Below are positions 26,465 to 34,635 of a stretch of 64,000 nucleotides of DNA, in pieces. The DNA is taken from NCBI RefSeq assembly GCF_022811525.1, contig NZ_CP063982.1, positions 2,356,001 to 2,420,000 of the forward strand, in the 5' to 3' direction. Source of the stretch: Orrella daihaiensis (GTDB lineage Bacteria > Pseudomonadota > Gammaproteobacteria > Burkholderiales > Burkholderiaceae_B). Both the position numbers and the translations under genes were made by a program. Each line of letters starts with the position of its first letter. Position 1 is the stretch's first letter. The notes below the pieces were generated by a model. That model had not been told where the DNA came from and ran no database searches. It was given only the letters and a program-made list of their open reading frames with translations.

Positions 26465-27373
26465 TTATTGATTGGCGAACTTACGCTCAAGATCAGTCCA
26501 AGCAGGATAATCAAACAAATCCCACAATCCCCGATGGTCGACCATACGATCTGAAAACGCTGCCGTAGCCCCATTTTGTTTGAGTGTTTGCATAAGCTCA
26601 GCACCCTGCTTAGCGATCATGCGAGTTAGCGAATTCGGAAAAATGGCCAGTTTATATCCGAGCTCATACAACTTCGATGCTTCGAATACAGGCGTACGAC
26701 CTCCTTCAACCATGTTGGCAAGCGTCGGCGCTTTAATTGATTGGTTAATTCGCCGCATTTCTTCTTCACTTTCAGGCGACTCGACAAAGAGCACATCAGC
26801 ACCTGCCTCTTGATACCGCAGCGCACGCTCAATCGCCACTTCGATACCAAACTCGGTGCGCGCATCAGTGCGCGCAATGATCAAAAGGTTTGAATCATCG
26901 CGAGCATCAACCGCGGCCTTGATTCGCCCCACCATCTCATCAACATCTACTACTTTACGTCCGGGTTCATGCCCGCATTTTTTAGGCCACGCTTGATCTT
27001 CAATCTGAATACCGCTGACCCCCGCTCGTTCCAGATCCTTGACGGTTCGAATCACATTGATTGGTCCGCCGTAACCGGTGTCAGCATCACAAATCAACGG
27101 GATGTCAACACTGTCACAAATACGCATGACACGCTCAACAATCTCCCCAAATGAGATAACACCCATATCAGGCGCACCAAGCGCACTCATCGATAACCCG
27201 GAACCAGTGATGTAGCCAGCGCCAAAGCCAGCGTTTGCCACAAGCTTAGCCGTTAGGCAATCAAAACAACCTGGTGCCATGACGATAGATACCTCGGCTA
27301 ACGCTGATTTAAGCCGAGCGTTTTTTCCTGTCGAGCGACTTAGCCCAACCGGATATGTTGACGTTACAGACAT
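26465..27373 (-). CDS. Isocitrate lyase/PEP mutase superfamily lyase (copy 2)
   Basis: 302 residues from ATG 27373, the second of two adjacent ATGs behind GGGGGG; a longer frame to 27430 has no support. DADTGYGG at 96-103 and KKCGH at 131-135 mark a true C-C lyase with catalytic cysteine. Much the same architecture as the copy at 5506, with a longer N-terminus. In 2,3-dimethylmalate or methylisocitrate type reactions it would give pyruvate or a similar product. Follows the LeuD-like gene by a 220-base gap and precedes the HMG-CoA-lyase-like gene. Confidence 0.83.
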   Translation of the reverse strand: MSVTSTYPVGLSRSTGKNARLKSALAEVSIVMAPGCFDCLTAKLVANAGFGAGYITGSGLSMSALGAPDMGVISFGEIVERVMRICDSVDIPLICDADTGYGGPINVIRTVKDLERAGVSGIQIEDQAWPKKCGHEPGRKVVDVDEMVGRIKAAVDARDDSNLLIIARTDARTEFGIEVAIERALRYQEAGADVLFVESPESEEEMRRINQSIKAPTLANMVEGGRTPVFEASKLYELGYKLAIFPNSLTRMIAKQGAELMQTLKQNGATAAFSDRMVDHRGLWDLFDYPAWTDLERKFANQ

Positions 27374-27595
27374 CATCCCCCCGATTTGTTTTTTGAAAAG
27401 GCAAGACGCAAAGGTCTGGCTGATAGGCAATAGACTGTTTTATAGCAAGCCGCCCCAGTACGAACAAGCATATTCAACACACGCCAAAAACATTTCAAAC
27501 AGTCAATGAGATCGAGGCGTACTGCTTACACAAGACTCGAAAAAGCGCGAAAACCGGTCAAGCACCCGAAACAAGAGCCCTTTCAAATTGAAAAC

Positions 27596-28219
27596 CTAGC
27601 GTGCTGGCACCATCCAAGGGAAATGATTGCGATATTTTTCCTCGAAATGATCTATCTCAGCCTGATAACTGAGTGTCAGAGACAAGTCGTCAAGACCCTT
27701 GGTCAGACACTCCTTCCAAAATGCGTCAACAGCAAACTGAACCTGGCCTGTCTCCCAGCTGATGATCTGCGCAGGCAAGTCCACTGTGATCTCACGTGAC
27801 TTGAAGAGCGCAGAGCGCAGTGACTTATGATCCTCTGGCGAAAGACGAATTGGTAATAGACCGTTTTTGAAACAATTGTTGTGAAATATGTCACCAAACG
27901 TGGTACCGATGACCACACGGATACCATAATCAACTAAAGCGTAGACAGCGCCCTCGCGCGAGGAGCCGCAACCAAAGTTCTCATCGACAATCAGGATTTG
28001 GGGCTGCGGCATGGCACTCAAAGGATGATCGGCTTTAGCCTGTCCAGCCTCATCAAAGCGAGCATCAAAGAACAGATACTGCCCGTAACCTTGCGATCTA
28101 TCTTTTTTTAAAAAGCGCGCTGGAATGATCTGGTCAGTGTCCATGTTAGGGCCTGACAGCACAGCTGCATGCGCCTTAAATTCGGTCAATGGCTCAAATA
28201 CTTGAATAGTTTTACTCAT
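27596..28219 (-). CDS. LeuD-like hydratase small subunit (copy 2)
   Basis: 207 residues. DTDQIIPARFLKKDRSQGYG at the N-terminus and NFGCGSSREGAVYALVDYG carry the swivelling-domain motifs; the usual SSREHA is SSREGA here, a change at a position contacting the active site, so the substrate may differ from isopropylmalate. Nine bases after the LeuC-like stop. The C-terminal end FPWMVPAR is like true LeuD proteins. Confidence 0.85.
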   Translation of the reverse strand: MSKTIQVFEPLTEFKAHAAVLSGPNMDTDQIIPARFLKKDRSQGYGQYLFFDARFDEAGQAKADHPLSAMPQPQILIVDENFGCGSSREGAVYALVDYGIRVVIGTTFGDIFHNNCFKNGLLPIRLSPEDHKSLRSALFKSREITVDLPAQIISWETGQVQFAVDAFWKECLTKGLDDLSLTLSYQAEIDHFEEKYRNHFPWMVPAR

Positions 28220-28228
28220 ACGAGACTC

Positions 28229-29623
28229 TTAAACCAATTCTCTGACATCGGTCAACTTACCTGTCACAGCCGCAGCGGCGGCCATAGCCGGGCTCATCAA
28301 ATGCGTACGAACCCCTGGACCTTGCCGCCCAACGAAATTACGATTTGAAGTCGATGCAATACGCTCGCCTGGACTGCCAACATCCCCATTCATCGCAGCG
28401 CACATTGAACAGCCGGCAGCACGCCATTCAAGTCCGGCTTCGATGAATATGCGGTGAAGTCCCTCTGCCTCTGCATCTCGTTTGACAAGTCCAGAGCCAG
28501 GGACAACGATCCCGGGGACTTTCACTTTCTTACCGCGCAAGATCTCGGCTGCCTCACGTAAATCACTCAATCGGCTGTTGGTACAAGACCCAATGAATAC
28601 CCTGTCAATTGAAATGTCTGTAAAGCGAGTCCCTGGCACCAAGCCCATGTAATCTAGGGCTGCACGGGCGCCTGCTCGATCAACCGCCTCAGACAGTATC
28701 TCAGGATCTGGCACTGCACCATCGATTGGTCCTCCAGCGTCAGGGCTAGTGCCCCATGTCACCATGGGTTTCAGAGAGTTCGCATCTAGCGTCACCTCGC
28801 GATCGAAGGCGGCGTCAGCATCTGACTTCAAGCTACGCCAATGCTCAATGGCCCGATCCCATAAATCGCCTTTGGGCGATTGTGGTTTGTCGTGCAAATA
28901 GTTAAAAACCACATCGTCAGGAGCGATACTTCCGAGTCGGGCGCCAGCTTCAATTGACATATTGCATACTGTCAAACGTCCGTCCATCCCGAGTGACTCA
29001 ATTGCTGAGCCCGCGTATTCGATCGCATATCCAACAGCTCCGCCAGCCCCAATCTTGGCAATGATCGCGAGAATAATATCCTTAGCACCAACACCTTCTC
29101 TTAGTTGACCATCCACTTTGATGCGCATCACTCTCGGTTTGGTCTGCCACAGGGTTTGAGTAGCCATCACATGCATACTCTCAGACTGTCCAATACCAAA
29201 AGCGATCGCCCCCAAAGCACCATGCGTAGATGTATGACTGTCACTGCAAACAACGGTCATGCCAGGCAATGTAATGCCCTGCTCTGGTCCAACGACGTGC
29301 ACAATACCTTGACGCTCATCAGATAATTCAAAATGAGGGACCTTACCCCACCGCATGTTGCGGTCAAACTGCACAATCATGTTGGCAATCTCGGGGTTGG
29401 CAGCCTCTTGAGCCGAGCGACCATTTGTCGGAACATAGTGATCTGGCACACCAAACACCTGCTCAGGGTGACGTAGTGAAAGGTCGCGTGCCCGCAAGCC
29501 ATTAAAAGCGTGAAAGGAGCCCTCATGCACGATGTGTCGATCGATGTACATCAATGAGGGTCCATCCCTTCTTGGCAGGACTAGATGGGATGACCAAATT
29601 TTGTCGAAAAGCGTCTGGCTCAT
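28229..29623 (-). CDS. LeuC-like hydratase large subunit, [4Fe-4S] (copy 2)
   Basis: 464 residues. VFIGSCTNSR and GCSMCAAMN bring the three cluster cysteines, and SDSHTSTHGALG the active-site loop. N-terminus MSQTLFDKIWSSHLV is the normal LeuC start. Resembles copy 1 at 7013 throughout, and is followed by the same partner order (LeuD-like, lyase). The start codon is preceded by no clear Shine-Dalgarno sequence but by a striking nested dyad at 29629-29667. Confidence 0.88.
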   Translation of the reverse strand: MSQTLFDKIWSSHLVLPRRDGPSLMYIDRHIVHEGSFHAFNGLRARDLSLRHPEQVFGVPDHYVPTNGRSAQEAANPEIANMIVQFDRNMRWGKVPHFELSDERQGIVHVVGPEQGITLPGMTVVCSDSHTSTHGALGAIAFGIGQSESMHVMATQTLWQTKPRVMRIKVDGQLREGVGAKDIILAIIAKIGAGGAVGYAIEYAGSAIESLGMDGRLTVCNMSIEAGARLGSIAPDDVVFNYLHDKPQSPKGDLWDRAIEHWRSLKSDADAAFDREVTLDANSLKPMVTWGTSPDAGGPIDGAVPDPEILSEAVDRAGARAALDYMGLVPGTRFTDISIDRVFIGSCTNSRLSDLREAAEILRGKKVKVPGIVVPGSGLVKRDAEAEGLHRIFIEAGLEWRAAGCSMCAAMNGDVGSPGERIASTSNRNFVGRQGPGVRTHLMSPAMAAAAAVTGKLTDVRELV

Positions 29624-29628
29624 ACTTT

Positions 29629-29667
29629 TTTAATTTAAGTGGGCATCTATGCCCGAAAGAAATTAAA
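29629..29667 (-). promoter_or_regulatory. Nested dyad in the leader of the leuC-like copy 2
   Basis: Outer arms TTTAATTT (29629-29636) and AAATTAAA (29660-29667) enclose inner arms GGGCAT (29641-29646) and ATGCCC (29649-29654), all perfect. It ends 5 bases from the ATG at 29623, so in RNA it covers the ribosome-binding region; in DNA it could be an operator. Confidence 0.5.
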
Positions 29668-29831
29668 CAGAAAACCATTTTACTGATCGGCGAACAAATC
29701 CCACACGATAAACCCATTGACGATTAAGCCTATGGCTGCATCAACCAACGGACTATCTTGTCTAACAACGTTGAGCGAGATTGGAGGAGAGGTTAGGACA
29801 GTGCCATCAAGTTTTTATTTCAAATCCTTGC

Positions 29832-29857
29832 TTAAGCAGCCAAGTTAAGCAGCCAAG
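29832..29857. repeat. 13-bp tandem duplication across the livF stop codon
   Basis: TTAAGCAGCCAAG occurs twice head to tail (29832-29844, 29845-29857). The second unit holds the last livF codons and its TAA; the first repeats them after the stop. It looks like a recent slippage duplication. Confidence 0.85.
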
Positions 29858-30555
29858 TACGCCTGCCTTAAACCAGGGTCCGATCTAAATTCATCTGACG
29901 TACCCGTCCAGACCACTTGTCCCTTTTGCAAAATGATGTGATGATCACAGAGGCCAAGTAGTTGCTTCAAATTCTTGTCCGTAATGAGAATCGATAGCCC
30001 CTCGGCCTTGAGCGCAGCTAACGCGTGCCAGATTTCTTGCCTTAGGATCGGTGAAAGACCCTCGGTTGCTTCGTCGAGAATCAGCAACCTCGGATTGGTC
30101 ATCAACGCTCGACCAATCGCCAACATCTGTTGCTCACCACCGGAGAGTTGATCTCCAAAGTTTTTACGCCGTTCAGCAAGCTTGGGGAATAATTCAAACA
30201 CCCGCTCGACAGTCCAAGCACGCGAGCCCTGAGCAGGCTTGGCCGTGGCTACCAAATTCTCCCACACAGTCAAATTGGGAAACACCTGTCGACCCTCGGG
30301 AACCAGGCCAATGCCTAACTGTGCTATGTCATGAGACGGCAAATTTTGAATCGGTCTGCCCTGCCAACGAATTTCCCCTCGCCAACAAGGTAACCAACCC
30401 ATGATGGTGCTAATGCTTGTCGTCTTGCCCATGCCATTGCGACCTTGCAGGCTAACGCAATGACCCACACTCACCTGGAATGAGACTCCAAATAGCACTT
30501 GACTCACGCCATAGCCGGATTCGATGCCATTGACTTCTAGCAGCGGCTCAGTCAT
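29845..30555 (-). CDS. livF: Branched-chain amino acid-type ABC importer ATPase LivF
   Basis: 236 residues. Walker A GRNGMGKTT (the LivF-typical form), signature QLSGGEQQML, Walker B LLILDEATEG, and the LivF-specific EGLSPILRQEI. It overlaps livG by 8 bases. In the cytoplasm it powers uptake through LivHM. Whether the substrate is an amino acid or an organic acid is open; many Liv-type systems in catabolic clusters carry aromatic or dicarboxylic acids. Confidence 0.92.
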   Translation of the reverse strand: MTEPLLEVNGIESGYGVSQVLFGVSFQVSVGHCVSLQGRNGMGKTTSISTIMGWLPCWRGEIRWQGRPIQNLPSHDIAQLGIGLVPEGRQVFPNLTVWENLVATAKPAQGSRAWTVERVFELFPKLAERRKNFGDQLSGGEQQMLAIGRALMTNPRLLILDEATEGLSPILRQEIWHALAALKAEGLSILITDKNLKQLLGLCDHHIILQKGQVVWTGTSDEFRSDPGLRQAYLAA

Positions 30556-31303
30556 CTAGGTCCTCATCGCCAAGATAAGCCTCGCGCACGATCTCACTGT
30601 GGCGCACTTTTTCGGGGGTGTCGCATAAAAGGACCTGACCGTAGACCAGCACACTGATCCGATTAGCCAAAGCAAACACGGCATCCATGTCGTGCTCGAC
30701 TAGCAACATTCCATAGTCTTGCCGTAAGCTATCTAGTAATGCAATCATGCGCTCAGACTCCGCTGGCCCCAAACCGGCCATTGGCTCATCTAGGAGCAAG
30801 AGCTTAGGATGACTCGCCATGGCAATAGCCACTTCAACCAAGCGTTGTTGTCCGTATGCGAGTTTGCTAACAAGCTCATCTGCGTGCGCATCAAGACCTA
30901 CACGAGCGAGAAATCCGTCAGCTTCGTTGACCAACGACTGATCACCGGTCACAGGCGCAAAAAAATAAAAGTTATGCCCGCGCGCCGCCTGGACCGCCAA
31001 AAGGACATTCTCTCTAGCCGTGAAGGCAGGGATAAGCGAATTGATCTGAAATGAGCGACTCATACCAGCGTGGGCTCTCTTGGCCACAGACCATCGAGTA
31101 ATGTCTTGACCATCAAAATAAACAGCCCCAGCATCGCTGGGTACTTCACCAGTAATTTGGTTAATCAAAGTTGTCTTGCCTGCACCATTTGGTCCAATCA
31201 AAGCATGTATCTCTGCCTGACTAACCGTCAAGTTAACGTGATCCGTGACACAGATTGCACCGTAATGTTTGACCAGACTGTCCAGACGCAAAAGCTCCGT
31301 CAT
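30548..31303 (-). CDS. livG: Branched-chain amino acid-type ABC importer ATPase LivG
   Basis: 251 residues. Walker A GPNGAGKTTL, the LivG segment AGMSRSFQIN, a switch region LAYGQQRLVEVA in place of LSGGQ (usual in LivG) and Walker B LLLLDEPMAGL. The stop of livM overlaps its start, and livF overlaps its end, so the five liv genes form a tight operon. Confidence 0.92.
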   Translation of the reverse strand: MTELLRLDSLVKHYGAICVTDHVNLTVSQAEIHALIGPNGAGKTTLINQITGEVPSDAGAVYFDGQDITRWSVAKRAHAGMSRSFQINSLIPAFTARENVLLAVQAARGHNFYFFAPVTGDQSLVNEADGFLARVGLDAHADELVSKLAYGQQRLVEVAIAMASHPKLLLLDEPMAGLGPAESERMIALLDSLRQDYGMLLVEHDMDAVFALANRISVLVYGQVLLCDTPEKVRHSEIVREAYLGDEDLDD

Positions 31304-32262
31304 CAGTGCTGCCCTCCAGACTGACGGGCCTTCTCACGCTCGGGCAACAACATCCCCCATAGGCCCTGGCGCAACCCCAACACCATCAGCAAGACCAAAG
31401 GTCCAAGTACAAGAGGCCAGTGCTCGGTCATCAACTTCAAGCCATCCTCAATCAAAAGCAAGCCTGCTGCGCCAGCGATCGGCCCAAAAATAGTACCCAT
31501 ACCACCAAGCAGCACCATGACCATAAGCTCGGCTGACACTAGCCAACTCATCATCGCGGGTGAGACAAAGCCATTTAAGTTAGCCATGAAATAGCCTGCC
31601 ACAGCGCAGATCTCGGCAGACAACACATAAGCAGCCAGACGGTACGGCTGACTTGAAGTACCCACCGCATTGACACGACGAGCATTAAAACGCGTCGCCC
31701 TGAGTACCAGCCCAAACCGTGAATCAACGAGCCGGGCCACTAACCACAGGGTGATTAATAACGCCACAAGCAACGAGGTGTAGACGGCATACTTGTTGCC
31801 AGTCAATACGCCAAAATCGCTTAATTGCGTCAGACTAAGTCCCTCATCACCACCGAACTGTCGCAAACTCACAAATACGTAGAAAAAGAGCTGCGCAAAA
31901 GCCAGAGTGATCATGATGAACGCCATGCCCCTGGTTCTGAGCGCAACCCAACCCACGGGTATTGCAATGATGAAGGTCGTCACTAACGCGACCGACAAAT
32001 GCAGCCAGCCACTTAACAAACCCAGCGAACTCAGAATACCTACCGTATAGGCGCCCAAGCCGATATACATCGCATGACCGAGACTGGCCATACCTCCAAA
32101 CCCGAGCACGAGATTCAAACCAATAGCTGCCAGTGCGAATGCCAGAATTCGTCCAAAGTAGGTCAGGACGTAGACATCGTCAGCTAGCCAAGCATAAAGT
32201 GGCACAGCCGCCAGAAAAATCAAAATAGAGGTCGCAACGAAGGTGCGTAGATCTCGAGCCAT
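31303..32262 (-). CDS. livM: Branched-chain amino acid-type ABC permease LivM
   Basis: 319 residues, about 9-10 hydrophobic helices. ALAAIGLNLVLGFGGMASLGHAMYIGLGAY is the LivM N-terminal motif (shown here only in part), and the later LLGGMGTIFGPIAGA is the EAA-like loop touching the ATPases. Six bases downstream of livH. Confidence 0.92.
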   Translation of the reverse strand: MARDLRTFVATSILIFLAAVPLYAWLADDVYVLTYFGRILAFALAAIGLNLVLGFGGMASLGHAMYIGLGAYTVGILSSLGLLSGWLHLSVALVTTFIIAIPVGWVALRTRGMAFIMITLAFAQLFFYVFVSLRQFGGDEGLSLTQLSDFGVLTGNKYAVYTSLLVALLITLWLVARLVDSRFGLVLRATRFNARRVNAVGTSSQPYRLAAYVLSAEICAVAGYFMANLNGFVSPAMMSWLVSAELMVMVLLGGMGTIFGPIAGAAGLLLIEDGLKLMTEHWPLVLGPLVLLMVLGLRQGLWGMLLPEREKARQSGGQH

Positions 32263-32267
32263 GGTAA

Positions 32268-33191
32268 CTATCCCCGAGCCTTGACTGGGAACAAGCCGTC
32301 TGGTTTGAATGCCAGAATCACTGCCATCATTAGATACACCAGCATTGAGGCCAGTGCAGGCCCCACAGCGGTGGCCATTGCCGGATCTAGTGATTCACGT
32401 AACCAGATAGGGATGAAGATACGACCCAAAGTGTCGACTACACCCACTACTAACGCCCCAAAAAAAGCTCCACGAATCGAGCCGATCCCGCCGATGACGA
32501 TCACAACCAAAGTCAGGATCAAAACAGGTTCACCCATGCCAGGTTCGATTGACAGAATTGGACCGACCATCGCCCCCGCAAGACCAGCAAGCGCCGCACC
32601 AAGGGCAAAGACGAAACGATTCAACCAGCCAATGTTGACACCCAATGCTGAGACCATGCGCCGATTGGTAGCACCGGCCCTAATCAACATGCCGATTCGA
32701 GTGCGTTCGATGAGCAAATAAAGCCCGAGTGCCACCAGCAAACCAATCACAATAATGGCAAATCGATAGGAAGGATAGTTCACCCCAAAAAGGTTGACCG
32801 CCCCGGCCAATGCCTCCGGCGCATCCATATAGACAGGGGCATTACCCCACACGACACGCACGAGTTCATTGGCAAATAAAACAACGCCAAATGTTGCGAG
32901 CACCTGATCGAGATGACTGCGTCGATGCAGTAGTTGAAGTCCACCTGCATCTAGCAGCACACCGAGCACAAACATCAAGAGCGCTGCCAGGATCACAGCC
33001 AGCACAAACGATCCGCTATGCGAAGCAATCGTCGCTGCGAAATAGGCGCCAAACATGTAGAGCGAGCCATGAGCGAGATTAACAAAGCTCATGATCCCAA
33101 AAACCAACGTCAAGCCTGCTGCCATGAGAAACAGCAACAAACCGAACTGCAGGCCGTTTAAGGCCTGCCCTAGAACAAGGTTAAAAGTCAC
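32268..33191 (-). CDS. livH: Branched-chain amino acid-type ABC permease LivH
   Basis: 307 residues, about 8 hydrophobic helices. N-terminal LNGLQFGLLLFLMAAGLTLVFG and IMSFVNLAHGSLYM are classic LivH; IGGIGSIRGAFFGALVVG is the ATPase-contact loop. Follows the binding-protein gene by 12 bases. Confidence 0.92.
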   Translation of the reverse strand: MTFNLVLGQALNGLQFGLLLFLMAAGLTLVFGIMSFVNLAHGSLYMFGAYFAATIASHSGSFVLAVILAALLMFVLGVLLDAGGLQLLHRRSHLDQVLATFGVVLFANELVRVVWGNAPVYMDAPEALAGAVNLFGVNYPSYRFAIIVIGLLVALGLYLLIERTRIGMLIRAGATNRRMVSALGVNIGWLNRFVFALGAALAGLAGAMVGPILSIEPGMGEPVLILTLVVIVIGGIGSIRGAFFGALVVGVVDTLGRIFIPIWLRESLDPAMATAVGPALASMLVYLMMAVILAFKPDGLFPVKARG

Positions 33192-33203
33192 AACGTCCTG
33201 CAG

Positions 33204-34379
33204 TTACAGCGGACATTTACCAACATAAGAGTCGGGATGGTTAGGCAGCGTCTTTTGCAGGGTTTTGTGAGAAATACGGCCTTTGGAATCCGGTGCAACT
33301 TCAAACACGTACATGTCATGAATAGGAAAACCGTTTTTATTGAACTTGAAGGCACCACGCACCGACCCGAAATCGACTTCACGCAAAGCTTTCTTAAGCG
33401 CATCCTTGTCTTGATACTTGCCACCGATTTTCTTTAGGGCAGCATCCAAGAGCAATGCGCCATCATAGGCCTGAGCAGCATATTGTGAAGGGATACGGCC
33501 ATATTTAGCCTCAAATGTCTCGATGAATTTCTTGTTCGCCGGATTATCGAAGTCCGCCCCCCAGAAGGAGCCAGAAATCGCTCCTAGAGCGGTTTCTTTC
33601 AGAGCAGGCAAGGTTGAACCATCGAAACTAGAGACTGACAGAAGCGGGATCTTGCCTAGCAATCCGGCCTGGCGGAACTGCTTGATAAAGTTAATGCCCA
33701 TACCACCGGGATAGAAGACATAAACCGCGTCTGGGTTAGCTGCTTGCAGTTGAGCAATCTCAGCAGAATAGTCAGGCTGATTCACTCGCGTATACACCTC
33801 ACCGGCAATGCCTCCTTTGTAGTAGCGTTTAAAGCCACCCACCGCGTCTTTGCCGGCCTGATAATTTGGTGCCATAAGGTATACGTTGTTGTACCCCTTG
33901 TCGGTGGCGTATTTACCCACACCTTCGGCCTGTTGGTCGTTCTGATAGCCCACAAAGAAAAAGTTCGGTGCGCAGCGCTCGCCAGCCAAGGGGGCGGGAC
34001 CAGCGTTCATCCCAACAAATACGGTACCGGACTCTGCCAGAGGGTTTGCGACTGCCATCATGACGTTGGAGAATGTAATGCCAGCCACGACATCGACCTG
34101 GTCACGCTCGATAAATCGATTCACGGTTTGCACCGCAAGATCAGGCTTGAGTTGATCGTCCTCACGGATGACCTCAACCTCTACCCCACCAAGCTTGCCA
34201 CCTGACTGCTCTAGCCCCAACATGAAACCATCGTACATATCCTGACCAAGCGCAGCGGCCGGTCCGGACAACGTAGCCATAAAACCAACTTTCATTTGTG
34301 CATGAGCGATACCACCAAACAAGGTGGCACTGGCAATGGCCAGAGAGCAAACGGAACGAGTCAAGAATCGAGATTTCAT
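33204..34379 (-). CDS. Liv-type periplasmic substrate-binding protein
   Basis: 391 residues from ATG 34379, chosen since it gives a proper signal peptide (MKSRFLTRSV, hydrophobic core, AHAQ cleavage) and has AAAGG 7 bases before it; the long upstream frame is not a signal sequence. Type I periplasmic-binding fold with KVGFMATLSGPAAALGQDM at the mature N-terminus and a conserved Cys pair (ERCAP and the terminal GKCPL). First gene of livKHMGF. Substrate may be a branched or aromatic acid rather than leucine, because the operon runs on toward the hydratase/lyase genes. Confidence 0.9.
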   Translation of the reverse strand: MKSRFLTRSVCSLAIASATLFGGIAHAQMKVGFMATLSGPAAALGQDMYDGFMLGLEQSGGKLGGVEVEVIREDDQLKPDLAVQTVNRFIERDQVDVVAGITFSNVMMAVANPLAESGTVFVGMNAGPAPLAGERCAPNFFFVGYQNDQQAEGVGKYATDKGYNNVYLMAPNYQAGKDAVGGFKRYYKGGIAGEVYTRVNQPDYSAEIAQLQAANPDAVYVFYPGGMGINFIKQFRQAGLLGKIPLLSVSSFDGSTLPALKETALGAISGSFWGADFDNPANKKFIETFEAKYGRIPSQYAAQAYDGALLLDAALKKIGGKYQDKDALKKALREVDFGSVRGAFKFNKNGFPIHDMYVFEVAPDSKGRISHKTLQKTLPNHPDSYVGKCPL

Positions 34380-34568
34380 GGGCATACCTTTAACGATTAT
34401 TAATATTTTGTGGGTGACGACACACCAGGAATGAAACAGCGATAAAGACGATCCAGTTACAGCTGAAGTCACCCTTAAAGTACATGAATATAAAGGAAAA
34501 TGGGCTGCGGCCGGTACGTTGAACGATCCATCGGGTCTCTTGCGACGCAGCACAAATACCCTCAAGCA

Positions 34569-34597
34569 TTGACATAACTGCCACAGCAGGTTAACAA
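34569..34597 (+). promoter_or_regulatory. Sigma-70-type promoter for the AspT-like gene
   Basis: TTGACA (34569-34574), a 17-base spacer and TAACAA (34592-34597) match the consensus spacing well. Transcription would start near 34604, about 32 bases before the ATG at 34636. The gap also holds the divergent liv promoter. Confidence 0.6.
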
Positions 34598-34635
34598 ACG
34601 GCTTACCTCCTTAGTAATTTCCGATATCCAGCGCC

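Noticed and set aside
28863..28880. 7-base inverted repeat AATCGCC-TTTG-GGCGATT inside the leuC-like copy 2
   Set aside because: Short, inside coding sequence and expected by chance in 64 kb.
33204..34565. Long upstream extension of the Liv binding protein
   Set aside because: The first 62 residues do not form a signal peptide and would hide the true one that starts at 34379.
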